This document shows positions 35,816 to 43,892 of a stretch of 64,000 nt of DNA, piece after piece. Within the stretch, counting starts at the first letter, position 1. The number at the start of each line of letters is the position of its first letter. The DNA comes from Oleispira sp036960605 (GTDB taxonomy: Bacteria > Pseudomonadota > Gammaproteobacteria > Pseudomonadales > Oceanobacteraceae), in the NCBI GenBank assembly GCA_036960605.1, contig JBALXI010000002.1, positions 186,001 through 250,000 on the forward strand, in the 5' to 3' direction. Made by a program: the position numbers and the translations under genes. The notes beneath the pieces are model-generated. The model was given only the letters and a program-made list of their open reading frames with translations, was not told the origin of the DNA and did not search any database.

Positions 35816-36250
35816 ATGCGCCACATGCCAACATTAACTGAGGTAATGACCCCCTTTCCTCAGTTGGTCGAAGAGTCGATGTTAATTAATGATGCTATCC
35901 AGCTGATGACAGATAAAGGATTTAATCACCTGCCTGTTGTACTTGAACATGATGTGGTCGGTTTATTATCGTCTACAGATATTAAGCTGGCACAGATGCC
36001 AGGACACCGAACAACCGAATTTACCGAGCTAACGGTCGGGGATATTTGTCGGCGACGCATCTATCTAGTCGATCTGCATATACGCTTAGATGAAGTGCTT
36101 GATCAAATGGCGGCGGAAGCGTGGGAAGCGGCGGTGGTATTACGGGAAGGACGCTTAGCCGGAATTTTTACCTGTCATGATGCCTGTCGGGCTTTCTCTC
36201 ACTGGCTGCAAAAAGAGTATTTACCGGATGACGACCCAGGCGTTGCTTAA
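35816..36250 (+). CDS. Protein of two CBS domains
   Basis: 144 residues forming one Bateman module: MTPFPQLVEESMLINDAIQLMTDKGFNHLPVVLEHDVVGLLSSTDIKLAQ is the first CBS domain and VGDICRRRIYLVDLHIRLDEVLDQMAAEAWEAAVVLREGRLAGIFTCHDACRAFSHWL the second. Such stand-alone modules bind adenosyl nucleotides and act as energy sensors for partners. It follows the DUF4404 gene with AAGGAG in the 13-bp gap. Confidence 0.9.
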   Translation: MRHMPTLTEVMTPFPQLVEESMLINDAIQLMTDKGFNHLPVVLEHDVVGLLSSTDIKLAQMPGHRTTEFTELTVGDICRRRIYLVDLHIRLDEVLDQMAAEAWEAAVVLREGRLAGIFTCHDACRAFSHWLQKEYLPDDDPGVA

Positions 36251-36465
36251 TATAGAGATTATCTAATACCAAAGGCTGTATAAATCGAGCGCTCTAGATG
36301 GTTTCCCCGCACCTAATTAGGGCCTCGGAGTCTGGATGTGGCTTAAAAAGAGGCAAGTCACTAGGTTATTTGTCCATAAAGTCATTAATTTTCGCTATTT
36401 CAGTGGTCTTCAATTATTGGTATGAAAGTTGCGATACAAGACTCATCACTAACGGAGGTGAGTCT

Positions 36466-37161
36466 ATGTATGATGTAGCTAAAATTCAAAACTACCGACA
36501 TGCTATTAACAAAATCGATGTTCCTACTGATTGGATGGCGCAGCTTAGTGCTGTTCTGGAAGGACGTCAGAATGATGACCAAACTATTCAGAAACTGTTA
36601 AAGTTGATGGTGAGTATGACCACGATTGAGAACATCAGTATCGCCACTCCTGATACGTCAAATCGTTTTCAAGCTAAACATTGCTCTCGCCAAATCGAAA
36701 ATGGTGTTTATAGCTTTGCGGTCCAGCATTCTTTATGCCGTGCTTTTGAGTCGGGTTCGGTATTGGTTATTCGAGAAGGTTCTGAGCGCGCTGAAGCGTT
36801 CAACCGAGAAGCAATAACACCACTAGACTTTAGCCATCGAGATCATTGTCTGCTGGTGCCTTTACGCTTGCGCCAAACAACCCTTGCAGTACTTGTATTA
36901 GACCTACGTCATGTATTAGCCGGTAGTTTACCTTTGCAGGAGCTATGGTTTGTCTGCGCTCAGCTTGCGCATACTATGGCGACTCAAGTTGTACCTAATT
37001 TTCAAACGTTATATTCACGTCCTTATCAGCGGGTTGATGAGAGTGAGTTAGGCGCTATTCAGAAAACGGTTGAGAAATGTGGTGGTAATAAAACGATGGC
37101 CGCTAAAATTTTGGGTTTGACACCTCGTCAACTGCGTTACCGTTTATCTAAACTGTCTTAA
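36466..37161 (+). CDS. GAF-like domain protein with Fis-type DNA-binding helix-turn-helix
   Basis: 231 residues. The first ~180 resemble a GAF sensor (VSMTTIENISIATPDTSNRF, YSFAVQHSLCRAFESGSVLVIREGSERAEAFNREAITPLDFSHRDHCLLVPLRLR). The C-terminus is a Fis-family HTH (AIQKTVEKCGGNKTMAAKILGLTPRQLRYRLSKL), the part that ends NtrC-type sigma-54 activators. The central AAA+ domain is absent, so it should not activate sigma-54 by itself. ATG start with ACGGAGGTGAG ahead; the reading can be extended upstream but without support. A strong terminator follows. Confidence 0.85.
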   Translation: MYDVAKIQNYRHAINKIDVPTDWMAQLSAVLEGRQNDDQTIQKLLKLMVSMTTIENISIATPDTSNRFQAKHCSRQIENGVYSFAVQHSLCRAFESGSVLVIREGSERAEAFNREAITPLDFSHRDHCLLVPLRLRQTTLAVLVLDLRHVLAGSLPLQELWFVCAQLAHTMATQVVPNFQTLYSRPYQRVDESELGAIQKTVEKCGGNKTMAAKILGLTPRQLRYRLSKLS

Positions 37162-37195
37162 TAATAAAAACGAATAATTAGACGTTCGACCTCCT

Positions 37196-37225
37196 TAAAA
37201 GCCTAGATATAATCTAGGCTTTTTC
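37196..37225 (+). terminator. Rho-independent terminator
   Basis: Perfect stem AAGCCTAGAT / ATCTAGGCTT with a three-base ATA loop, A-run before and five T after. It can act on both strands and closes the GAF-Fis gene. Confidence 0.88.
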
Positions 37226-37341
37226 CGTTATTCCCCACCCTCGTTTCCATCGCTGCAAGCTGATAGACTGCTATTATTAAGCTAGGTCATGAAATATTAC
37301 ACATTAAATTTATGGCGCCAGTATTCAGATGGAGTATCACC

Positions 37342-39597
37342 ATGGAATGGTTCCGAATTCCTCAGCAAAGAGTCTCAGCGTACATTGGTATTGTGCTGTC
37401 AGCCTATTTGATATTTTTAGGCTTGAGCATTAATTCAAATGATAACCATTGGTTAAATCGTCTTGATTTTCTTTTTTATGATACCCGTTTTAATGCGTCA
37501 CTTTCTTTATCTGAGCAAGGGGCTAATAAGGCTAGCCAAAGTCAGCAGGGTGAAACTGAAATTGAAGAACATAAAATTGTTATTTTGGATATTGATGAAA
37601 AGTCATTAGCCAATGAAGGGCGTTGGCCTTGGAGTCGACACAAACTAGCTGAGTTAGTGAGTCTGCTGGCTGAGTACGGCGCTATTGTTGTGGCCTTTGA
37701 TGTGGTTTTTTCTGAGCCCGAAAGAAACCCCGTTAATGAAGTAAATCAACACTTAAGTGCGAATAAAATTGACTGGGAAATCCCGAAGTATTGGCTGGAT
37801 ATTGCCGACGGTGATAAAGATTTTTCCCGCCATATAGGTGACATGGATGTGGTACTTGGTTACTTTTTTCAAGATCAAGTTGATATTCAAGTTGGGGAGC
37901 TACCGCCCCCCGGTTATCAATTAACCGCAGAGCAAAAGAGTGGTTTAGTATCGATTACTAAACCAGGTTATGCCGCGAACCTCGCAATGTTACAGCAAGC
38001 AGCGGCGGGAGCAGGTTTTGTTTCTACGTTTGCAGATGCCGATGGCGTTATACGCCGTTCCCCTTTAGTTATCCGTCATGGTGATTCACTTTATCCTTCC
38101 TTATCTTTAGCGACGGTCATGAGTTATTTGTTTGTTAATAATATTGAGGTAAAGACATTACCCTTGGGGGATGTTGAAGTCATGACATCGATTGCTGCTG
38201 GAGGACAAGAGGCGCGCACGGATGTTAATGGCCAGGTCATTATTCCTTTTAGAGGCCAGCAACATAGCTTTCCTTATATCTCTGTGACCGATGTTTTACA
38301 GAAAAAAATTGCGATGACAGCATTAGAAGGTGCCATTGTATTAGTCGGAACATCGGCTATTGGGCTAGCCGACTTAAGAGCAACCCCTGTTGGCACCCAA
38401 TACCCCGGGGTTGAAGTTCATGCCAATATTATCCGTTCTTTATTATCGGGAGAGTTTCCTTATCGACCAGAATGGGAGGCAGGCTTGACGCTGTCTATCT
38501 TGGTATTTTTAGGGGCGCTGTTATCATTATGGTTACCTAAGTTGGGCCCTATCGCTTCTGTTTTTTTAAGCTTATTGACGTTAATAATTGTGGTCAGTGG
38601 TAACTTTTATTTATGGCATTTTTATCGCTTAGATCTTCCAATCGCGAGTACTGTGTTGCTGATTTTAACGCTAACACTGTTAAATTTGGCGTATGGCTAT
38701 TTTCGTGAAAATGCCAGTCGCCGACTATTAAAAGGCATGTTTAATCAGTATGTTCCGCAAGCACATATTGAACGCATGCTAGCTGATCCAGAGGCTTATC
38801 AGTTTTCGGGAGATAGTAAGGAGTTAACCGTTTTGTTCGCAGATATTCGCAGCTTCACTACGATATCAGAGCATTTGTCCGCAGCAGATTTAAAAGCAAT
38901 GCTGAATCAATACTTTACCCCGATTACTAAAATTATTTTTGATAACGAAGGTACGATTGATAAATACGTAGGGGATATGGTGATGGCCTTTTGGGGCGCA
39001 CCGCTTGAAGACGATCAACATGCTCAGCATGGCATTATAGCCGCCCTAGAAATGCAACGAGTAACGCAAGAAATCAGTGCCGATTTTATCACCCGCGGAT
39101 TACCTGAGATAAAAATTGGCGTTGGCCTAAATACGGGGATTATGAATGTGGGAGATATGGGGTCTTCTTATCGCAGAGCTTATACCGTGTTGGGTGATGC
39201 GGTGAACTTAGGATCACGCTTAGAAAGCATTACTAAATTTTATGGGGCTGATATTTTAGTCGGAGAACGTACTGCCGAGCTGTGCCCAGATATTACTTTT
39301 GCTTTTATTGATCGTATTCAAGTAAAAGGAAAAGACGAGCCGATTGCTGTTTATCAACCGTTGGGTCTCACCACGAAAGTCACTCGCGAACAAAAAGAGG
39401 AGGTAGCTCGCTTCTCAGTCGTTTATGACGAATATCTACAGCAATCGTGGGTAAGTGCACTTAGCAAACTGGATGATTTAAAAAGAGATTTTCCAGAATC
39501 AAAAATATATCAGGTCTACCTTGATCGAATCCAAAACTTACGTGAGCAAGAACTCACGCAAGAGTGGGATGGTGTCTTTAGACATACCAGTAAATAG
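37342..39597 (+). CDS. CHASE2-domain class III adenylate/guanylate cyclase
   Basis: About 751 residues in the inner membrane. One N-terminal helix is followed by a periplasmic CHASE2 sensor (~45-380, with VILDIDEKSLANEGRWPWSRHKLAELV and VLVGTSAIGLADLRATPVGTQYPGVEVHANIIRSLLSG), three more helices (~385-450), and a class III cyclase domain (~490-670). The cyclase metal-binding Asp are in LFADIRSFT and DKYVGDMVMAFWGAP. Lys in IDKYVGD and Asp in VLGDAVNLGSRLE are the pattern for ATP rather than GTP, so cAMP is the likely product. Start at the ATG 9 bases after GGAG. It converges with the FecR-domain gene, whose end is 5 bp away. Confidence 0.93.
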   Translation: MEWFRIPQQRVSAYIGIVLSAYLIFLGLSINSNDNHWLNRLDFLFYDTRFNASLSLSEQGANKASQSQQGETEIEEHKIVILDIDEKSLANEGRWPWSRHKLAELVSLLAEYGAIVVAFDVVFSEPERNPVNEVNQHLSANKIDWEIPKYWLDIADGDKDFSRHIGDMDVVLGYFFQDQVDIQVGELPPPGYQLTAEQKSGLVSITKPGYAANLAMLQQAAAGAGFVSTFADADGVIRRSPLVIRHGDSLYPSLSLATVMSYLFVNNIEVKTLPLGDVEVMTSIAAGGQEARTDVNGQVIIPFRGQQHSFPYISVTDVLQKKIAMTALEGAIVLVGTSAIGLADLRATPVGTQYPGVEVHANIIRSLLSGEFPYRPEWEAGLTLSILVFLGALLSLWLPKLGPIASVFLSLLTLIIVVSGNFYLWHFYRLDLPIASTVLLILTLTLLNLAYGYFRENASRRLLKGMFNQYVPQAHIERMLADPEAYQFSGDSKELTVLFADIRSFTTISEHLSAADLKAMLNQYFTPITKIIFDNEGTIDKYVGDMVMAFWGAPLEDDQHAQHGIIAALEMQRVTQEISADFITRGLPEIKIGVGLNTGIMNVGDMGSSYRRAYTVLGDAVNLGSRLESITKFYGADILVGERTAELCPDITFAFIDRIQVKGKDEPIAVYQPLGLTTKVTREQKEEVARFSVVYDEYLQQSWVSALSKLDDLKRDFPESKIYQVYLDRIQNLREQELTQEWDGVFRHTSK

Positions 39598-39602
39598 CTA
39601 GA

Positions 39603-41387
39603 TTACTGGCCAATTGATTGCCCTATTTGCAGTATGATAACCCCCGCTGCATTATTCGCCCCATCGGTTGTCGATATATCAAATCCACCGGTAAAAGTAT
39701 CGATGGCGGTACTGCCAGGTCGTGGCGCTAACAAAAGCCCATTGATAGTGCCGCTGGCTTGGCTTTGACTTTCACTGGTAATATTAGTGAGTTGACCAAC
39801 TAAGTTATCAACATTAATGCTGGCGCCATTTATTTGCCCTGTGCTAGCGGACATGTTCCATGTCTGATCAACTCGAATATCATTGTCGGTATCAATATCC
39901 ACATCAAGGTAAATATTACTAATTGAGTAATTACCTGAACTGGCCGAGAGGTCAAATTGTGCATTCACATTGATGACATTACCTAAATTACTGCTAGCAA
40001 TGAAATCGGTCTTGCCGGTACCACTTAAATCAATATCACTTGAAGAAAAAGTCATCGTACCATCGACAATGCCGGTATTTAATTCTGCTAAGGTCGCAGG
40101 TTGAACGAGAGTATAAAACAGATTTTTTTCTAGTGGTATGAAGTCTTGATTGTTATTGAATTCAGTAAATCGTTGAATAGGATTTTCACTACTGCCTTGC
40201 CAAATCCCCCAGCTCACCTGGTCACTCCAAGGCTGACTATTACTAAAGTCGGCTTCGGGAGCATCACCGCGGCGTATCGTTTCATAGCTTTGGGTACCAT
40301 CTGCGGCAACGTTCGGCGCAAGGAAAAATACCTCGCCTGTGCCATTCGTATTTAATGCTATGGAGAGGTTGGAATTATTATTGCCGATAAGAATAGCCAG
40401 AGTATTTTCAGCGATCAATTGATTTCGCTCTGAGTTGGTTAAACGTATATCAGGGCTGATACTGGGCGTTTGAATGTCTGGATCATCGGAATCAGGGATT
40501 GTTGGATCTGTTTCTGAATCGGGGTCTGTAGTGTCAGTTTCTGCGGTTGTGAAGCTATCACTGTCTTTAACAGTTTCATCAGGACGCCCCTCTTTTTCAA
40601 ACGGACTGGGGATTGTATTCGTTGCCGGACGTGGCTCTGCTTGTGCTGTTTCATTAGGTGTTTGTTTATTGTCATTGCTGCTAAATTCTTGTGTCGAATT
40701 ATTAGCCTTATCATTTTCAGTGCTAGCGTCTCCTTTGGTTTGAGGTGTCGGGGGAGAGAATGTTTCGGGAGGTGTTAACAAACCAGTAAAGACTCCCCCG
40801 GCTGATATTTCTCCGAAATCGAAGTTAGAGTTTAAGCCTAAATCAAACTGGCCTTGGGCAGTATCTAAGGAAATTCCGCCTTTCCAAACACCGGCTATGA
40901 TTTTATCAAAAGAAATTTGCACGTCATAAAGAGTACCGCGAATTCCGATACTGGCGACAGGGGTATTGACCTTGTAGGCTTCTTTATTACCCTTACCAAT
41001 TTTCCCTGTAAGTGTTCTGAAACCGCCAGCGACCAACTCCATTAAAACCTGATTATCTTTGTCGTCAACTTCAGAATAAACATAGGCTTTAATGTTTAAT
41101 TCTGATTCAGCCTTAAGCGCTAATAAAGCATTATCAATAAAGCGAATTTGAACCTTGCTGTCTATTCCAGTTTTAATAATTTCATGACTATAAATAGAAT
41201 CTCGACGTTTAAGTTGACGTATTGTCCCTTTATTAGTGATTGCTTGTACATCACCGCGAGCCATAATAATACGACCTGCAATATCGGCAGCTAATACTGA
41301 ATGAGTGAATAGTGAGCCGCAAAAAATTAAGCTAAGAAAGCATAGCGACAGAAAACGCTTGTATGAGAAGGCTTGGTATTGTTGCAT
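39603..41387 (-). CDS. FecR-domain protein with beta-rich C-terminal domain
   Basis: 594-residue secreted protein. Signal peptide ending VLAAD, with no lipobox Cys. A FecR domain (~33-150) follows, with IIMARGDVQAITNKGTIRQLKRRDSIYSHEIIKTGIDSKVQIRF and VNTPVASIGIRGTLYDVQ. A long low-complexity linker rich in Thr, Asp, Pro and Ser (~205-300) leads to a C-terminal region (~310-594) of alternating polar/hydrophobic strands with TMTFSSSDIDLSGTGKTDFIASSN and TFTGGFDISTTDGANNAAGVIILQIG, resembling TbpB-like or lipocalin-like barrels. It is 14 bp downstream of the SLAM-like gene in a two-gene operon. Function unknown; surface exposure is inferred. Confidence 0.83.
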   Translation of the reverse strand: MQQYQAFSYKRFLSLCFLSLIFCGSLFTHSVLAADIAGRIIMARGDVQAITNKGTIRQLKRRDSIYSHEIIKTGIDSKVQIRFIDNALLALKAESELNIKAYVYSEVDDKDNQVLMELVAGGFRTLTGKIGKGNKEAYKVNTPVASIGIRGTLYDVQISFDKIIAGVWKGGISLDTAQGQFDLGLNSNFDFGEISAGGVFTGLLTPPETFSPPTPQTKGDASTENDKANNSTQEFSSNDNKQTPNETAQAEPRPATNTIPSPFEKEGRPDETVKDSDSFTTAETDTTDPDSETDPTIPDSDDPDIQTPSISPDIRLTNSERNQLIAENTLAILIGNNNSNLSIALNTNGTGEVFFLAPNVAADGTQSYETIRRGDAPEADFSNSQPWSDQVSWGIWQGSSENPIQRFTEFNNNQDFIPLEKNLFYTLVQPATLAELNTGIVDGTMTFSSSDIDLSGTGKTDFIASSNLGNVINVNAQFDLSASSGNYSISNIYLDVDIDTDNDIRVDQTWNMSASTGQINGASINVDNLVGQLTNITSESQSQASGTINGLLLAPRPGSTAIDTFTGGFDISTTDGANNAAGVIILQIGQSIGQ

Positions 41388-41401
41388 ATTAAGTGCTCCT
41401 T

Positions 41402-42886
41402 TTATTTAAACGTTAGGGTTAAACCCGTTTCAATTAAGGTACGCTGGTAATCGTACAGTTCGAGGTTACTTTGGTTTTTGCTGTGATTAAGCTGCAGTTT
41501 TATGGCGGTATTCGGCAAAAAGCTATAAACCCAGCCTGCCGTAATTTGCATAATGTCATCCATCCGTTTATCGCCGGCAAAAAATATGTCATCACTGGCA
41601 AAATTAGCAGAATAAGTATTATTGCGGAAACTGGCTAGAGCGTACATTTGATGATTTTCAGTGAGTGCTTGCTGGGCCTGATAGGCCAAGCTGTAATAAT
41701 CACTACCTTGAAAATCATTCTCACTGTCTTTCGCTATGTTGCTGCCTAGACTGAGTTGTAGGTTTTGTAAAAAACCATCACTATTACGATGAATTCCCAG
41801 CTTGCTTTGCCATTGGTTGAAATCTAATGCATCGTTTTGATTATTATTTTGCTGGCCAGCTTCCAGCTCAGTATGGGCTTTCCAATAGGGTGCGAAATGC
41901 CATTGCCAGCGCGCGTTTGCCAGTAGTTGATTTTGTAAACTTTCTCCCCCTAACCAATATTGGCGAGTAATGCCGCCTAAGCGGACGTTATGATCGCCGC
42001 GCAAGAGCGTGAAACCCCCAGTTAACGAAAAATTGGTAAGGTCATAGTCACTATTAACGGAGTTGTCTTTTTGCGATGCGGATAATCTAGCATCGACTCT
42101 GGAACGTTTGGATAGGGGTTGCTGGTAATGTCCATATCCCCTTAATTGATAATAACTGCTAGCTTGTGTTTTTTGTTCATCGACTAAAATCAAGGATCCT
42201 CTTAATACAGGGATGTTGTTTTCATAAAAGGTCGCATTAATCGCATCAATATCAGCCGCGGCATTAATATTTGAGTCGTGCCCTAAAGCAATGCCTACTC
42301 CCGCAGTCCATGATTGGCTGACTTGTTGTTTTTGCTCAGCAATACGAATTAGAAAACGCGCTATATGATGCTTCACTTCTTCTGGCGGATTATTGGCTTC
42401 GACTTGGTTAAATTCACGCTCGGCTGCGGGTAAATTGTTTAAGAAAAAATAACAGCGTGCCAATTCTAGGCGAAAGCGTTGGTTGTTTGGGTATGTTTCT
42501 AGTAAGCGCTCGAAAGGAAATAATGCCTGGTTGTAGTAGCCGGCTTGGGCTGCCGCTAAGCCAAAATTAAAATCAAACTGTTCATCACCTTCCCAGACAT
42601 CATGCATGCTTAAGCCTAATTGATAGGCGAGGGCAAATTTACTTTCTTCAATTAGCTTTATTAATGGCTGCAGCTGAGAGCCTACATCCGTTTCAGCTAT
42701 GGGTTCAGCTATGGGTTCAGCTATGGGTTCAGCTATGGGTTCAGCTATGGGTTCTGCAGCCTCTGCAGTGTTTGTTTCACTTATACTGGCTTTGTCAGAG
42801 GTTTCCTCGTCAGCGGCATAGATCGGAGAGCTCAGTATACTGAAAGCAATAAAAGAGGCTAACAAACGTCCATTCACAATATTCAT
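41402..42886 (-). CDS. TPR-beta-barrel outer-membrane protein resembling SLAM (DUF560)
   Basis: 494 residues. Signal peptide (LLASFIAFSILSSPIYAAD), then five PIAE repeats (~42-65). A tetratricopeptide section (~70-190) follows with FNFGLAAAQAGYYNQALFPFERLLETYPNNQRFRLELARCYFFL. A C-terminal beta barrel (~195-494) begins AGVGIALGHDSNINAAADIDAI and ends LTLTFK (penultimate Phe). The size and TPR-plus-barrel plan match surface lipoprotein assembly modulators, outer-membrane exporters of barrel-tagged proteins. The first gene of the operon with the FecR-domain gene, and divergent from the cyclic-nucleotide-binding gene. Confidence 0.78.
   Translation of the reverse strand: MNIVNGRLLASFIAFSILSSPIYAADEETSDKASISETNTAEAAEPIAEPIAEPIAEPIAEPIAETDVGSQLQPLIKLIEESKFALAYQLGLSMHDVWEGDEQFDFNFGLAAAQAGYYNQALFPFERLLETYPNNQRFRLELARCYFFLNNLPAAEREFNQVEANNPPEEVKHHIARFLIRIAEQKQQVSQSWTAGVGIALGHDSNINAAADIDAINATFYENNIPVLRGSLILVDEQKTQASSYYQLRGYGHYQQPLSKRSRVDARLSASQKDNSVNSDYDLTNFSLTGGFTLLRGDHNVRLGGITRQYWLGGESLQNQLLANARWQWHFAPYWKAHTELEAGQQNNNQNDALDFNQWQSKLGIHRNSDGFLQNLQLSLGSNIAKDSENDFQGSDYYSLAYQAQQALTENHQMYALASFRNNTYSANFASDDIFFAGDKRMDDIMQITAGWVYSFLPNTAIKLQLNHSKNQSNLELYDYQRTLIETGLTLTFK
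42692..42751 (-). repeat. In-frame 12-bp tandem repeat in the SLAM-like gene
   Basis: Five perfect head-to-tail copies of TTCAGCTATGGG (plus-strand reading), encoding the repeating tetrapeptide PIAE just after the signal peptide. Perfect identity suggests recent slippage; the unit length preserves frame. Confidence 0.93.
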
Positions 42887-43007
42887 CCTATCGGCAGTGA
42901 AATAAAAATTATTTGAAAATACTGCACTAAGTATGGCTTAAAAAACTATCCTTACTAATACAGGGATCACAGTTGAAGTGACTTTTGCAAGTAAGTCAGG
43001 AATAAGT

Positions 43008-43445
43008 ATGAAAAATACAGCAGGACTAAGCCATACCCATATTCAAATGGTATTACAAAAAATACCCTTTTTTAGAGGATTTATACCCGATGAGCGTGAA
43101 CGACTAGCGAACGAGAAGGATAGTTTTGTGGTTGCCAAGCCCAATGAGATGATTGTATTAAAAGGATCTATGGAGAGGTCTTTTTATATTTTATTGTCTG
43201 GTGTTGTTGAGGTCATGGATAGTCAAGGAGAAAACTCTCTGTTTGAATTAAATCCAGGGGAGTTCTTCGGTGAAATCAGCTTTCTTGCTGAAACCCCCAG
43301 AACGTCTAACGTGCGAGCGCAGGGCATCTGTATATTAATGAGAATCGACCAGCAGTTAATGAGTCAATTGCGTGCAGAAATAAGAGAGAAAATAAAAGAT
43401 CAGCTCATTGATAAGCTGCTGCAAAGAATTTTATCTAAGGGGTAA
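43008..43445 (+). CDS. Cyclic nucleotide-binding domain protein
   Basis: 145-residue cytoplasmic protein holding one CNB domain (~10-135). The phosphate-binding cassette reads GEFFGEISFLAETPRTSNVRA, with Glu for the ribose 2'-OH and Arg for the cyclic phosphate in place; Thr-Ser after Arg is compatible with cAMP. No HTH is present, so it is not a Crp-type regulator but a stand-alone sensor. ATG start with AGGA 6 bases away. Next to the CHASE2 cyclase locus, it is the obvious candidate receiver of that enzyme's product (inference). Confidence 0.9.
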   Translation: MKNTAGLSHTHIQMVLQKIPFFRGFIPDERERLANEKDSFVVAKPNEMIVLKGSMERSFYILLSGVVEVMDSQGENSLFELNPGEFFGEISFLAETPRTSNVRAQGICILMRIDQQLMSQLRAEIREKIKDQLIDKLLQRILSKG

Positions 43446-43465
43446 AGCTTAGGCGTATCGGTTAT

Positions 43466-43479
43466 TTGATCTAGATCAA
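43466..43479 (+). promoter_or_regulatory. Perfect FNR/ANR box (distal)
   Basis: TTGATCTAGATCAA matches TTGAT-N4-ATCAA at all ten fixed positions. It lies 49 bp upstream of a second perfect box and upstream of the 46-residue membrane protein gene. Confidence 0.8.
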
Positions 43480-43514
43480 GTTTTCTATTTGATCTATCAA
43501 TATGACATCGAAAA

Positions 43515-43528
43515 TTGATTCATATCAA
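43515..43528 (+). promoter_or_regulatory. Perfect FNR/ANR box (proximal)
   Basis: TTGATTCATATCAA matches TTGAT-N4-ATCAA exactly. A plausible -10 (TAATCT, about 43550-43555) would place the transcription start near 43562, so the box centre is near -41, the position typical of class II FNR activation. Together with the distal box this predicts strong oxygen-dependent control of the next gene. Confidence 0.8.
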
Positions 43529-43631
43529 ATGTTAATTTCAGCTGCTTGCTAATCTAACGGCATAAAGTCATTTAGCAATAACCCTACGTAGTTATGTTAT
43601 TGCGATTCACTAAACATTAGAGGTGCTAGTT

Positions 43632-43772
43632 ATGTATATGGATGAAGTTGTTTTTGCCGGATTATTAATCGTATGCCTAACTTGCGGCTTCTTCGGTCTG
43701 TTTTATGCAATGATCAGACGAGATATTGCAAAAAAAGGCACCGGTGCCCCAGATTCTAAGCCGACTGTTTAG
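43632..43772 (+). CDS. Small single-span membrane protein, predicted FNR/ANR-controlled
   Basis: 46 residues: a short N-terminus (MYMDEVV), one long hydrophobic helix (FAGLLIVCLTCGFFGLFYAMI) and a basic tail (RRDIAKKGTGAPDSKPTV), so the C-terminus should be cytoplasmic. AGAGGTG lies 8 bases before the ATG, and a strong terminator follows about 35 bases after the stop, so it is a compact single-gene unit. Two perfect FNR boxes upstream suggest expression under low oxygen. Not recognised; it is different from the CcoQ, CcoS and CydX patterns I know. Confidence 0.75.
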   Translation: MYMDEVVFAGLLIVCLTCGFFGLFYAMIRRDIAKKGTGAPDSKPTV

Positions 43773-43805
43773 TTAACCCCTTTTCTGTGCTGAAGTACCT
43801 TGCTC

Positions 43806-43840
43806 GGGCCTCAAAATATTTTGATGGCCCTTTTTTATTT
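43806..43840 (+). terminator. Rho-independent terminator after the 46-residue gene
   Basis: Stem GGGCCTCAAAAT / ATTTTGATGGCCC (one mismatched position, almost no loop) followed by a T-run. Confidence 0.85.
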
Positions 43841-43892
43841 TATAATTTTATAAAACCTTCATAATAGCGACATAATTCTTTGGATTGTTCTT

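Noticed and set aside
37287..37304. CRP-like site (TCATGAAATATTACACAT) upstream of the CHASE2 cyclase
   Set aside because: Only about 7 of 10 core positions fit TGTGA-N6-TCACA. A feedback site for cAMP would be attractive here but the match is too weak to list as a feature.
42910..42940. GCAGT...ACTGC inverted repeat between the SLAM-like and CNB genes
   Set aside because: Five-base arms over a long spacer are expected by chance in AT-rich intergenic DNA.
43489..43500. Third FNR-like site TTGATCTATCAA
   Set aside because: The half sites are spaced by two bases instead of four, so a dimer would not fit; treated as chance or a degenerate copy.
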